Notes: generated by a model from the letters alone, not told the origin. A stretch of 7,377 bases of DNA from Treponema sp. (GCA_031266095.1 JAISBR010000100.1:1-7377); one strand, 5' to 3'; positions 1 to 7,093 are shown, counted from the stretch's first letter. Program-made: numbers and translations.

Positions 1-29
1 GAAGAAAAGAGCAAAGAGCAGGGAGGGCC

Positions 30-96
30 CCTGCGAATGTATTCGGAGCGCCTGCGAATACATTCGGGGACCTTCCGAATACATCGGGAGCCTTCG
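30..96. repeat. Tandem array of about 20 bp palindrome-containing units
   Basis: Three consecutive units start at 30, 51 and 71, each opening with CCTGCGAAT or CCTTCCGAAT, and a fourth partial unit starts at 91 (CCTTCG). Units 1 and 2 contain CGAATGTATTCG (34-45) and CGAATACATTCG (54-65). Each has 5-base arms around a 2-base centre, and the two are exact reverse complements of each other. Unit 3 (75-88) is degenerate. The array lies upstream of the plus-strand gene at 161. It could be an operator array, a structured RNA leader or a genome-wide intergenic repeat; the sequence does not decide between these. Confidence 0.6.
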
Positions 97-106
97 CCAA
101 CAGGTA

Positions 107-130
107 AAAAAGGGGCGGTATGCCCTTTTT
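107..130 (+). terminator. Terminator-like hairpin with A and T flanks
   Basis: A-run 107-111 and GGGC 113-116 pair with GCCC 122-125 and T-run 126-130, leaving one bulged G and a 5-base GGTAT loop. The GC core followed by a T-run fits a rho-independent terminator. The matching A-run on the left makes it potentially bidirectional. It could end a gene lying left of the window, or act as a leader hairpin 30 bases before the start at 161. Confidence 0.55.
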
Positions 131-160
131 AACATAAATTTTGAGGAAAAAGAGGTTATC

Positions 161-838
161 ATGGCAAACAAGCACGAGTACTACATGCCCCAGGGAATCC
201 AGGAGTTCCTGGAGTGGGCGAGGAACTTTATTGCGGTCGCCCGGGCAAACAAGGCCCTTTTCGGCTTTACGGACGACGAATTGAACGCCCTGGAACAGGC
301 GCTCGCCGCGCTGGAGGCGGCCGTCATCAAAGCCGACGGCGAAACGGCAAGCAGGGAGGACCAGCGACACAGGAGCGCGCTCCTCGATGCCGCCCGGCAT
401 CAGTTCCAGGTCTTCGTGAACACCCGGGTCAATTACAACGACAAGATCGACGACGAAGGCCGGGCGAATCTGCGGACCCACATCCGGGACACCACCAAGA
501 CGACCATCTCCGATCCCACGGACCTGGTACGGTTACAGATAGCGCCCCTGGACGGCCACGGCCACCGCATTGGTTTTGTGAGCGCGTCCACGGGGAAAAA
601 AGCCATACCCTACGGCATGAACGGCGTGGTGCTGGCCTGCAAAATCCTGGAAGACGGGGAAGCGGTCCCCGAAACCGGGGAACAACTGCCGGACACGGAA
701 CTGATAACCGGCAGCCCCCACGTCAAGAACTACGCGCCGAACCTTGCGGGGAAGCGGGCGGCGTATTCGGCGGCCTGGCAGAACGAAAAAGGGAAAAAAG
801 GCAAATTTTCGGATGTCGAAGTACACGTCATACCGTAG
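161..838 (+). CDS. Uncharacterised protein, helical N-terminus and Fn3-like C-terminus
   Basis: A 225-residue protein whose specific function I do not recognise. Purine-rich Shine-Dalgarno sequences lie at 143-146 and 151-155, the latter 5 bases before the ATG. Residues 1 to about 110 look mostly helical, with an Ala- and Leu-rich stretch around 45-58 and charged segments. Residues about 120-225 look beta-rich and end in a pattern with aromatic and Trp positions (YSAAWQNEKGKKGKFSDV), which resembles the last strands of a fibronectin type III-like fold. This layout matches, from memory, a family of roughly 210-220 residue uncharacterised proteins in Treponema and some Bacteroidetes. No signal peptide or membrane segment is visible, so it is probably cytoplasmic. 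It stands alone, preceded by a repeat array and a hairpin, and is followed by its own terminator. It converges on leuB and shows no functional link to it. The reading frame is secure; the family assignment is tentative. Confidence 0.85.
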   Translation: MANKHEYYMPQGIQEFLEWARNFIAVARANKALFGFTDDELNALEQALAALEAAVIKADGETASREDQRHRSALLDAARHQFQVFVNTRVNYNDKIDDEGRANLRTHIRDTTKTTISDPTDLVRLQIAPLDGHGHRIGFVSASTGKKAIPYGMNGVVLACKILEDGEAVPETGEQLPDTELITGSPHVKNYAPNLAGKRAAYSAAWQNEKGKKGKFSDVEVHVIP

Positions 839-866
839 GAACCGGCGGTTCCAGAACCGTGCGGTT
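838..866. repeat. Two short inverted repeats between convergent genes
   Basis: GGAACC-GGC-GGTTCC (838-852) forms a perfect 6 bp stem starting at the last base of the upstream stop codon. AACCG-TG-CGGTT (855-866) follows at once. With the terminator stem from 871, three hairpins sit side by side between the two stop codons. On the minus strand these first two are the only candidates for ending leuB transcription, but no T-run follows them there. Confidence 0.5.
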
Positions 867-2042
867 TCACGCCCCGGAGCAATCCGGGGCTTTTTTTTGC
901 CCGCGAAGATTCACCGCCAAGTCGAATAATTTGAGCACCTCGCCGCCCATTTCCCGGGTACCAACGATTTTTTCGGCAGCACCGCCGCGGCTCAAGCCGG
1001 CGATGTCCCTGGTCCGCAGCCCCGCGTCCAGAACCGCGTTTACCGCGGACTCAATGGCGGCGGCTTCTTTTTCCAGGCCGAAAGAATAACGAAGCATCAT
1101 GGCGGCGGAAAGAATCGCCGCTAAAGGATTGGCAATGTCCTTGCCGGCAATGTCCGGGGCGGAGCCATGGATGGGCTCATACATACCCATGAGCCGTGAA
1201 CCGCCGCTTTCAGGGGGACGCCCAAGGCTGGCGGAGGCAAGCATACCGATAGAGCCGGTGAGTACCGAGGCCTCATCGGAGAGGATGTCCCCAAAAAGAT
1301 TGCTCGTAACGATTACGTCAAACTGACCGGGGGCGCGGATAAGCTGCATGGCCGCGTTGTCCACGTAGAGATAGTTTGTCTCTATATCGGGGTACTTTTC
1401 GGAAACGGTCCGGGCAACCTCCCGCCACAACCGGGAAGACTCAAGGACATTGGCTTTATCCACCACGCAGAGCTTCTTCCGGCGGCCCGCGGCCGCGGCA
1501 TAACCTGTATGGAGGACCCGTTCAATTTCGGCCACGGAATAGGCCTCGGTATCGTAGGCGGATAAGCCGTCGGCGCTCCTCCCCCGGCTGCCAAAGTAGA
1601 TACCCCCGATGAGTTCCCGTACAATGAGGATGTCGAAAACCGGCTTTCCCTCGTGATTGGAGGCGATGAGTACCTCGTCTTTAATAGGGCAGGCCGCGCG
1701 AAGCTGGGGCAGGAGAAAGGCAGGCCGCAGGTTGGCGAAAACCCCAAGCCCCGCCCGCAGACCAAGAAGCGCCCGTTCCGGCCGGAGATGGCCGGGCAAG
1801 GTTTCCCATTGCGGCCCTCCTACAGCCCCCAGCAGCAGCGCGTCGCATTGCTGCGCCGTTTCCAGGGTTTCTTTGGGCAAGGGTTCCCCGGTGTTGTCTA
1901 TGGCCTTGCCTCCCGCCTCAAGCTCCACATAGTTGAAGACATGACCGTATTTGTCTCCCACCGCATCCAGGACCGCCGTTGCCGGGGACATTACTTCCGG
2001 TCCTATTCCGTCACCGGGGACCAGGGCTATTGAACAATTCAT
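867..2042 (-). CDS. leuB: 3-isopropylmalate dehydrogenase LeuB
   Basis: LeuB oxidatively decarboxylates 3-isopropylmalate with NAD+ in leucine synthesis and can do the same to 3-methylmalate in the citramalate route to isoleucine. It is cytoplasmic and usually a homodimer. The 391-residue product has N-terminal PGDGIGPEV (9-17), substrate arginines R96, R106 and R142, the GGIYFG tyrosine Y149, DKANVLE with K196, metal-binding D228, D252 and D256, and the NAD-binding [10 protein letters not shown]...NP segment (292-306). I chose ATG at 2042 because the GGAG Shine-Dalgarno (2052-2049) ends 6 bases before it; an upstream TTG at 2048 would touch that site. The gene is the last of the operon, 62 bases after cimA. 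It is somewhat longer than typical members (about 345-365), partly because of a C-terminal tail whose last residues are encoded across the opposing gene's terminator. Confidence 0.96.
   Translation of the reverse strand: MNCSIALVPGDGIGPEVMSPATAVLDAVGDKYGHVFNYVELEAGGKAIDNTGEPLPKETLETAQQCDALLLGAVGGPQWETLPGHLRPERALLGLRAGLGVFANLRPAFLLPQLRAACPIKDEVLIASNHEGKPVFDILIVRELIGGIYFGSRGRSADGLSAYDTEAYSVAEIERVLHTGYAAAAGRRKKLCVVDKANVLESSRLWREVARTVSEKYPDIETNYLYVDNAAMQLIRAPGQFDVIVTSNLFGDILSDEASVLTGSIGMLASASLGRPPESGGSRLMGMYEPIHGSAPDIAGKDIANPLAAILSAAMMLRYSFGLEKEAAAIESAVNAVLDAGLRTRDIAGLSRGGAAEKIVGTREMGGEVLKLFDLAVNLRGQKKAPDCSGA
871..898 (+). terminator. Rho-independent terminator of the gene at 161-838
   Basis: The 7 bp stem GCCCCGG (871-877) / CCGGGGC (884-890), with loop AGCAAT, is followed by eight T residues (891-898). 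This is a textbook intrinsic terminator for plus-strand transcription, ending about 60 bases after the stop codon. It lies wholly within the 3' coding end of the opposing leuB gene, whose last residues it encodes. Confidence 0.9.
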
Positions 2043-2048
2043 GATCAA

Positions 2049-2054
2049 CTCCTC
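2049..2054 (-). promoter_or_regulatory. Ribosome binding site fixing the leuB start
   Basis: On the minus strand this reads GAGGAG, 6 bases before ATG at 2042. It excludes the in-frame TTG at 2048, which would have no spacing. The rest of the 62-base cimA-leuB gap is AT-rich, with no hairpin and no well-spaced promoter. Confidence 0.75.
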
Positions 2055-2104
2055 TAAATGATTCTCTATAAAATGGACTCTCTGTATTTCGGATTGTAAA
2101 TAGT

Positions 2105-3733
2105 TTAGAGATACGCCTTAAACCGCCGTTCAATGTCGCCTATTAGTTTGTATTCCAGGGAATCTACCAGGGCGGCCCGGCTTGCGTCAATGATGTCCGC
2201 CGAAACCCCGACGGTATTCCAGGTGTTCTGGCCGTCGGTGGATTCGATGAGGACCCGGACTTTGGCGGCGGTGGCGGCGTTCCCGTCAATGACGCGGACC
2301 TTGAAATCCGAGAGCCGGACTTGCTCCAGTTCCGGGTAGAAATGTTTGAGGGCCCGGCGGAGCGCGCCGTCCAGGGCGTTCACCGGGCCGTCCCCTTCCG
2401 CGGCGGCGATTTCGGCCTTGCCGTCAACCCAAACTTTGGCCCACGCGTGGGAGCAGGCCAGGACTTCACTTGTAGGGTGTTCGCTCACCACCCGGTAGGC
2501 TTCAATCCTGAACAGCGGCCGGTAGCGGCCCAGTTCCCGCCGGACCAGGAGTTCAAAGCTGGCGTCTGCGCCCTCGAACTGCCAGCCTTCGGCTTCCAGG
2601 GCTTTAAGCCGTTCCGCCAGGGCGGCGGTTACGGGATGATCCCGCGTAATATCCGGTTCTATCTTTCTGGCCCGTTCGGCAATAGCTGAACGGCCCCCCA
2701 CCTCGCTCATGAGAAAATGCCGGTCGTTTCCCACTTTGGCGGGATCAATATGCTCGAAGGACCGGCGGACCTTGAGGATGGCATCGGCGTGCATCCCGGC
2801 TTTATGGGAGAAGGCGTGGGCTCCGATATAGGGCATATCGTCGGAAATGGTAACGTTGGCTATCTCCGCCACTTTCCGGGTCAGCTCGGATATGTGTTCC
2901 AGGCGGCCTTCCGGGAGACAGGGGAACCCCAGTTTTAGGCTTATACTGGGGATCACGGCGGCCAGGGCGGTATTGCCGCACCGCTCTCCAAAACCCACCA
3001 GGGTCCCCTGTACATGGCGGCATCCGGCCTGGACCGCGGTTACCGTGTTGGCGGCCGCCATGCCCGCGTCATTGTGGGCGTGTATACCGATAAGGACGCC
3101 GCCGGAACCAATCGCCGGAACCAACCGCGTTACCGCCTGGACAGCGGCGGTAACACAGTCGGGGAAATTCCCGCCGTTGGTATCGCAGAGGACGATACGG
3201 TCCGCCCCCGCTTCCAGAGCCGCCTTCACCGCGGCAAGGGCATAATCCCGGTTGGCCGTAAAACCGTCAAAGAAATGCTCCGCGTCGTAGAAGACCCGGC
3301 GGCCCCGCTCCCGAAGGAAGGCCACGGTCCCGGCGATCATCGCAAGGTTTTCCTCAAGGCTCACCCGGAGGACTTCGGTTACATGGAGGTCCCAGCTCTT
3401 CCCGAAGATCACCACGCCCTCTGTTTCGGCAGCCAGGAGGCTTTGTAATTGAGGGTCCTGTGCCGGGGCGCAGCCTTTTTTACAGGTAGACCCGAAAGCG
3501 CAGAGCCGGGCATTTTCCAGTTTGAGGTTCTTTACAAGACGGAAAAATTCCATGTCTTTGGGATTACTGCCGGGGTTTCCCGCCTCAATCCAGTCAACTC
3601 CCAATTCGTCCAGGGCCTGGACTACCGCCCGTTTGTCCTGAACCGAGAAGGTGATCCCTTCTCCCTGGGCGCCGTCCCTAAGGGTAGTGTCCAGTATTTC
3701 GATCGATGTCATCGTAGTGTTGCCTTCATCCAT
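2105..3733 (-). CDS. cimA: (R)-citramalate synthase CimA
   Basis: CimA condenses pyruvate with acetyl-CoA to citramalate, the first step of threonine-independent isoleucine synthesis; LeuCD and LeuB then give 2-oxobutyrate. The 542-residue protein has the HMGL-like TIM barrel first: [13 protein letters not shown] (15-27, with R19 and D20), GSNPKD (55-60), the metal-binding HxH (H218, H220) and GFGERCGN (247-254). A linker with HKAGMHADA (310-318) follows, then a C-terminal LeuA-type regulatory domain from about 400. The GAQGEGI variant of the signature, in place of the GEQxPG of LeuA, and the longer linker mark the CimA type rather than a second LeuA. Two starts are possible: ATG 3733 (used here) and ATG 3712. 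The latter gives [14 protein letters not shown], closer to the family N-terminus; both have only AAGG-type ribosome sites. It lies 30 bases after leuA. Confidence 0.93.
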   Translation of the reverse strand: MDEGNTTMTSIEILDTTLRDGAQGEGITFSVQDKRAVVQALDELGVDWIEAGNPGSNPKDMEFFRLVKNLKLENARLCAFGSTCKKGCAPAQDPQLQSLLAAETEGVVIFGKSWDLHVTEVLRVSLEENLAMIAGTVAFLRERGRRVFYDAEHFFDGFTANRDYALAAVKAALEAGADRIVLCDTNGGNFPDCVTAAVQAVTRLVPAIGSGGVLIGIHAHNDAGMAAANTVTAVQAGCRHVQGTLVGFGERCGNTALAAVIPSISLKLGFPCLPEGRLEHISELTRKVAEIANVTISDDMPYIGAHAFSHKAGMHADAILKVRRSFEHIDPAKVGNDRHFLMSEVGGRSAIAERARKIEPDITRDHPVTAALAERLKALEAEGWQFEGADASFELLVRRELGRYRPLFRIEAYRVVSEHPTSEVLACSHAWAKVWVDGKAEIAAAEGDGPVNALDGALRRALKHFYPELEQVRLSDFKVRVIDGNAATAAKVRVLIESTDGQNTWNTVGVSADIIDASRAALVDSLEYKLIGDIERRFKAYL

Positions 3734-3763
3734 ATTCGTAAACCTTGTGTTCCGCGCGGGTCC

Positions 3764-5326
3764 TTACACCCCGCTTTCAATAGCCGTTTCCCGCGGCCCG
3801 GCGGTTCCAATGGCGGAGAGTTCCCATTCCATAGCATTGATCGCCGATAGATACGCCATAATAGAAGACTCTATTATATCCGTAGAAACCCCCCGGCCGT
3901 TCCAGTGCCGGTTATCCCAGCCTATCTTTACCATAGTTTCACCCTGGGCGGAAGCGTCATCGGTAATGGCCCCGATTTCGTAGAGTTCCAACTCCGGCGT
4001 TTTTCCGATGATGTGGTTAATAGCCTGAAAAATAGCGTGAACGGGGCCGTCCCCAAGGGTAACCAGCTTCCGGGTGTCTCCGTTTTTATTAACCAGCCTG
4101 ATGACGCCGCTGGCGCCGAGAGCCGAACCGGTGTTCACCGCCCAATGGTCCAGTTTCCAGGTTTCGGGAACCGCCGCGGCAGCCCCCATCACCAGGGCTT
4201 CGATATCCCGGTCGCTTACCACCTTCTTTTTGTCCGCCAGGTCCTTGAACTGGGCAAAGATTTTTTCCAGGGCCGGAGCGTCTACCGAAAGGCTCAGGTC
4301 TTTCAGACGGTCTTCAAAGGCATGGCGGCCCGAGTGTTTACCCAGGACCATGCGGTTCTTGGGAATACCTATGGATTCGGGGGTCATGATCTCGTAGGTG
4401 GCCCGGTTCGCCAGGACTCCGTGCTGATGTATCCCCGCCTCATGGGCAAAAGCGTTCTCCCCCACAACGGCCTTGTTGGGCTGTACTTTGACCCCTGTTA
4501 CCTGGGTTACCAGATGGCTCGTGGTATAAATCTGGGTGGTGTCGATCCGGGTATCCGCGTCGAAAAAATCCTTCCTGACCCGGAGGGCCATGACGATCTC
4601 CTCAAGCGAAGCGTTTCCCGCCCGCTCCCCGATACCGTTGATTGTACATTCCGCCTGGTCCGCCCCATTCCGAATCGCGATCAGGCTGTTGGCTACGGCT
4701 AATCCCAAATCATTATGGCAGTGGACCGAAAGCCGGGCCTTTTCCATACCAGGGGTATATTCCTTGATATAACGTATACGGCTCCCGAATTCCTCCGGTA
4801 TGGCATAACCCACGGTATCCGGAAAATTAACCGTTAAGGCGCCGGCTTCTATGGCCGCGCCGAAGACCTTGCACACAAAACCAGGATCGCTGCGGAAAGC
4901 GTCTTCCGCGGAAAATTCAATATCGGAACAAAATTTTTTGGCGTACCTCACCGATGACGCCGCCGTCTCCAGAACCTGATCCGGCGTCATCTTCAGCTTA
5001 TACTCCATGTGAATCGGGGAGGTCGCCAGGAATATGTGTACCCTGGGTTGGACCGCGTGGGCCAGGGCTTCCCGCGCGGCGTTTATATCCTTTTCCAGAG
5101 ACCGGCATAAGCCCGCCACGGTGCTGTTTTTGATGATCCCCGCGATGGCTTTTACCGCTTCCAGGTCGCCGGGGCTGGAGGCGGGAAAACCCGCCTCCAT
5201 AATGTCTACCCCCAGTCTTTCAAGCCGTCGGGCAACCTCAAGTTTTTCCTGTAAATTCATGCTGCATCCCGGGGCCTGTTCCCCGTCCCTGAGAGTGGTG
5301 TCAAAGATACAAATGTTACGCGCCAT
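3764..5326 (-). CDS. leuA: 2-isopropylmalate synthase LeuA
   Basis: LeuA condenses 2-oxoisovalerate with acetyl-CoA, the committed step of leucine synthesis. It is cytoplasmic and normally feedback-inhibited by leucine. The 520-residue length is usual for a bacterial LeuA. The catalytic TIM barrel begins with DTTLRDGEQAPG (9-20; R13 and D14 catalytic or metal-linked), followed by the metal-binding SVHCHNDLG (H202, H204) and GIGERAGNASLEE (231-243). The linker HEAGIHQHG (295-303) and GKHSGRHAF (329-337) come next. The C-terminal dimerisation and allosteric domain covers about 385-510, so leucine control is expected. The start is firm: AGGAGG (5339-5334) ends 7 bases before the ATG, with CIFDTTLRDG beginning at residue 6. 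It follows ilvC after 76 bases that hold a palindrome. The last dozen residues look unconserved. Confidence 0.96.
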   Translation of the reverse strand: MARNICIFDTTLRDGEQAPGCSMNLQEKLEVARRLERLGVDIMEAGFPASSPGDLEAVKAIAGIIKNSTVAGLCRSLEKDINAAREALAHAVQPRVHIFLATSPIHMEYKLKMTPDQVLETAASSVRYAKKFCSDIEFSAEDAFRSDPGFVCKVFGAAIEAGALTVNFPDTVGYAIPEEFGSRIRYIKEYTPGMEKARLSVHCHNDLGLAVANSLIAIRNGADQAECTINGIGERAGNASLEEIVMALRVRKDFFDADTRIDTTQIYTTSHLVTQVTGVKVQPNKAVVGENAFAHEAGIHQHGVLANRATYEIMTPESIGIPKNRMVLGKHSGRHAFEDRLKDLSLSVDAPALEKIFAQFKDLADKKKVVSDRDIEALVMGAAAAVPETWKLDHWAVNTGSALGASGVIRLVNKNGDTRKLVTLGDGPVHAIFQAINHIIGKTPELELYEIGAITDDASAQGETMVKIGWDNRHWNGRGVSTDIIESSIMAYLSAINAMEWELSAIGTAGPRETAIESGV

Positions 5327-5352
5327 ACGGCCTCCTCCTGCCCGCTTGTTTA

Positions 5353-5370
5353 AGGAACTGTGCAGTTCCT
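5353..5370. repeat. Perfect 8 bp palindrome, leuA-ilvC gap
   Basis: AGGAACTG-TG-CAGTTCCT has perfect 8-base arms around a 2-base centre in the 76-base ilvC-leuA spacer. It shares its ends (AAGGA...TCCTAA) and its GTGC centre with the palindrome at 7094-7111, while the inner arm bases differ in a paired way. No T-run follows on the minus strand, so it is not an obvious terminator. It may be a small dispersed repeat, an mRNA stabiliser or an operator. Confidence 0.7.
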
Positions 5371-5402
5371 AAGTTCCCGGAATATCAATTTTGGGAAAGC
5401 CT

Positions 5403-6407
5403 TTATTTTTCCTCGTTCTTCTTAATCCACGGCATCATGGAACGAAGCGCTTTCCCCACCTGCTCGATAGGGTGCTGGGCTTCAATGGCCCTCATCCTGT
5501 TGAAGAACGGGCGGTTCACCTGATTTTCGCCGATCCAGGCATTGGCGAATTTCCCGGTCTGTATATCATTGAGTACTTGCCTCATGGTGTTCTTGGTGTC
5601 TTCGGTGATGATCTTGGGACCGGTAACATAATCACCGTATTCGGCAGTGTCAGAGATAGAGTAGCGCATGAACGAAAGGCCGCCCCGGTTCACCAGGTCT
5701 ATGATGAGCTTCATCTCGTGCATGACCTCGAAGTAGGCGCTTTCGGGCTGGTAGCCCGCTTCCACCAGGACCTCATAGCCCGCTTTCATCAGGGCCGAAA
5801 CACCGCCGCAGAGCACCGCCTGCTCCCCAAAGAGGTCCGTTTCGGTCTCTTCCTTAAACGTGGTCTCCAGCACCCCGGCCCTGGCGCCGCCTATGGCCGC
5901 CGAATAAGCCAGCGCCTGCCGCTTGGCGTCCCCGGTCGCGTCCTGATGTACCGCGATAAGGCAGGGAACCCCGGCGCCTGCCTTGTACTGTTCCCGCACG
6001 GTGTGGCCCGGACCTTTTGGGGCTATCATCACCACATTGATGTCCGCGGGCGGCACAATCTGATTGAAATGGATGTTGAATCCATGGGCAAACGCCAGGG
6101 TTTTACCCGGCTTCAAGCCCGGCAGTATTGATTCCCGGTAAAGTTTGGCCTGCTTTTCATCGTTGACAAGGATCATGATGAAATCAGCCGCCGCGGCCGC
6201 TTCCCCGGCGGTCTTTACTTCCAGCCCGGCGTCCCCGGCTTTCTTCCATGACGGCGAACCTTCGTACAGGCCGACGATCACTTTAAGCCCCGATTCCTTC
6301 GCGTTCAGCGCGTGGGCGTGGCCTTGGGACCCGTAACCAATCACCGCGACGGTTTTGCTTTTTAGCGCCCCCAGGTCGCAATCTTTTTCGTAAAACATAA
6401 TAGCCAT
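5403..6407 (-). CDS. ilvC: Ketol-acid reductoisomerase IlvC (class I)
   Basis: IlvC isomerises and reduces 2-acetolactate and 2-aceto-2-hydroxybutyrate with Mg2+ and NAD(P)H, for valine, leucine and isoleucine synthesis. The 334-residue protein has the usual class I (short form) length. Visible motifs are the Rossmann [12 protein letters not shown] (24-35), AHGFNIHF (107-114), PKGPGHTVR (130-138), the metal ligands D191 and E195 in [13 protein letters not shown]227 and E231 in [12 protein letters not shown], and [13 protein letters not shown] (248-260). The cofactor loop reads [10 protein letters not shown] (45-54): a Tyr stands where many NADPH enzymes have Arg, though the serines are kept. 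The start is ATG 6407, with AAGGAGG 4 bases upstream. The frame stays open upstream to a TTG at 6500, but that stretch is structured, non-conserved spacer. It lies between ilvN (120 bases upstream) and leuA. Confidence 0.96.
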   Translation of the reverse strand: MAIMFYEKDCDLGALKSKTVAVIGYGSQGHAHALNAKESGLKVIVGLYEGSPSWKKAGDAGLEVKTAGEAAAAADFIMILVNDEKQAKLYRESILPGLKPGKTLAFAHGFNIHFNQIVPPADINVVMIAPKGPGHTVREQYKAGAGVPCLIAVHQDATGDAKRQALAYSAAIGGARAGVLETTFKEETETDLFGEQAVLCGGVSALMKAGYEVLVEAGYQPESAYFEVMHEMKLIIDLVNRGGLSFMRYSISDTAEYGDYVTGPKIITEDTKNTMRQVLNDIQTGKFANAWIGENQVNRPFFNRMRAIEAQHPIEQVGKALRSMMPWIKKNEEK

Positions 6408-6411
6408 AATG

Positions 6412-6418
6412 CCTCCTT
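6412..6418 (-). promoter_or_regulatory. Strong ribosome binding site for ilvC
   Basis: The minus strand reads AAGGAGG, 4 bases before ATG 6407. It sits directly after the hairpin 6434-6419, so folding or unfolding of that hairpin could affect ribosome access. It decides the ilvC start against the open upstream frame. Confidence 0.85.
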
Positions 6419-6434
6419 CATACCTCCCGGTATG
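6419..6434 (-). other. Hairpin abutting the ilvC ribosome binding site
   Basis: On the minus strand, CATACC and GGTATG form a perfect 6 bp stem closed by GGGA, a GNRA-type tetraloop. The 3' arm ends immediately before the AAGGAGG ribosome site. Because the loop itself contains GGAG-like bases, the hairpin could hide a competing ribosome site or shape access to the true one. Confidence 0.6.
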
Positions 6435-6448
6435 ATTATTGTGAGAAT

Positions 6449-6527
6449 CCGGTAATTGTCCGCGGTATCGAAGATACCGGCGTCCGGCCCCGGGAAACAA
6501 GCCCGGAACCGGCCGCGCAATTGCCGG
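6449..6527 (-). other. Candidate three-way-junction RNA, ilvN-ilvC spacer
   Basis: Read as minus-strand RNA starting right after the ilvN stop codon, three stems fit together. P1 pairs 6527-6518 with 6458-6449 (CCGGCAATTG / CAATTACCGG, 9 of 10 pairs, one C-A mismatch). P3 pairs 6512-6502 with 6494-6484, 11 continuous pairs including two U-G, with a 7-base loop. P2 pairs 6479-6473 with 6469-6463 (CGGTATC / GATACCG) with a UUC loop. The joining strands are only 4-5 bases. The two wobble pairs in P3 would be A-C mismatches on the other strand, which favours minus-strand RNA, whereas the P1 mismatch would be a G-U on the plus strand. It may be an mRNA processing or stability element, an attenuator-like control, or a palindromic repeat. 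No T-run makes it a terminator. Confidence 0.5.
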
Positions 6528-7070
6528 TTAATTGCTAATGCTTGGTAGGGAAGGACCCAACTGCGCCGGTGGTTGGGATATCGAAAGTATCCCGGCTCCC
6601 CGCTCCAGGGCCACCAGGCCGGTGCGGGCAAGTTCGAGGATACCGTAAGGGCGCAAGAGCATAAGAAGGCCGTTCAGTTTTTCAATATCGCCGGTGGCCT
6701 CGATAGTAATGGTGGAAGGAGATACGTCAATAACACGGGAACGAAAAATGCTGGCAACCTCTATGACCGCGGGCCGGGTCGTTTCATTGGCCCTCACTTT
6801 TACCAAAAGAATTTCCCGGCGGACACATGCGGCGGAATCCAACTCCCGCACGGCGATTACATCAACGAGTTTGCTCAACTGTTTAACAATCTGCTCAAGC
6901 ACCGGGTCCGCTCCGGTTACCGCAATGGTCATCCGGGAGACCGAAGGGTCTTCCGTCTCCCCGACGGTCAAACTGTCGATGTTAAAACCCCGGCGGCTGA
7001 AAAGCCCGGACACCCGGCTGAGAGTTCCTGCCCGGTTTTCCACCAGGGCCGACACCACATGCTGCTTCAT
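6528..7070 (-). CDS. ilvN: Acetolactate synthase small (regulatory) subunit
   Basis: This is the regulatory subunit of acetohydroxyacid synthase. It activates the catalytic IlvB subunit and carries valine feedback inhibition. The catalytic subunit makes acetolactate from pyruvate and acetohydroxybutyrate from pyruvate plus 2-oxobutyrate. The 180-residue protein (usual 160-175) has the N-terminal ACT domain at about 1-75, with ENRAGTLSRVSGLFSRRGFN (11-30; N12 and G15 in the effector loop), and the small-subunit C-terminal domain at about 83-158, with LARTGLVALERG. After G158, a tail of about 22 residues rich in Pro, Ser and Gly looks unconserved and is encoded in DNA full of inverted repeats. 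The start ATG 7070 gives the family N-terminus, but its ribosome site is poor (only a G-rich GGGGGCGGG upstream). It is the first gene of the operon; ilvB, usually its upstream neighbour, is absent. The name ilvN or ilvH depends on convention. Confidence 0.95.
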   Translation of the reverse strand: MKQHVVSALVENRAGTLSRVSGLFSRRGFNIDSLTVGETEDPSVSRMTIAVTGADPVLEQIVKQLSKLVDVIAVRELDSAACVRREILLVKVRANETTRPAVIEVASIFRSRVIDVSPSTITIEATGDIEKLNGLLMLLRPYGILELARTGLVALERGAGILSISQPPAQLGPSLPSISN

Positions 7071-7093
7071 GCCCGCCCCCGAAAAACTTACTA

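Noticed and set aside
30..96. CRISPR array
   Set aside because: The units are contiguous and about 20 bases long, with no unique spacers; this is a tandem palindromic repeat.
214..1089. 291-residue plus-strand frame across the unknown gene, its terminator and leuB
   Set aside because: It is Arg-, Gly- and Pro-rich out-of-frame translation, runs through a strong terminator and overlaps two better-supported genes.
2043..2048. leuB start at TTG 2048
   Set aside because: The Shine-Dalgarno sequence ends directly at this codon, leaving no spacing. ATG 2042 has ideal spacing.
2065..2100. Internal promoter for leuB (TTTACA and TATAGA or TTTTAT on the minus strand)
   Set aside because: The spacers are 24 or 21 bases, well outside the usual 16-18, so AT-richness explains the match better.
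5391..6131. Long plus-strand open frame opposite ilvC, and similar long frames opposite leuA, cimA and ilvN
   Set aside because: These are shadows caused by GC-rich third positions of the real minus-strand genes. They have no domain-like sequence and no ribosome sites.
6408..6500. N-terminal extension of IlvC to a TTG at 6500
   Set aside because: The strong AAGGAGG site and the family N-terminus both place the start at ATG 6407. The extension is encoded by the structured spacer, has no ribosome site and shows no family similarity.
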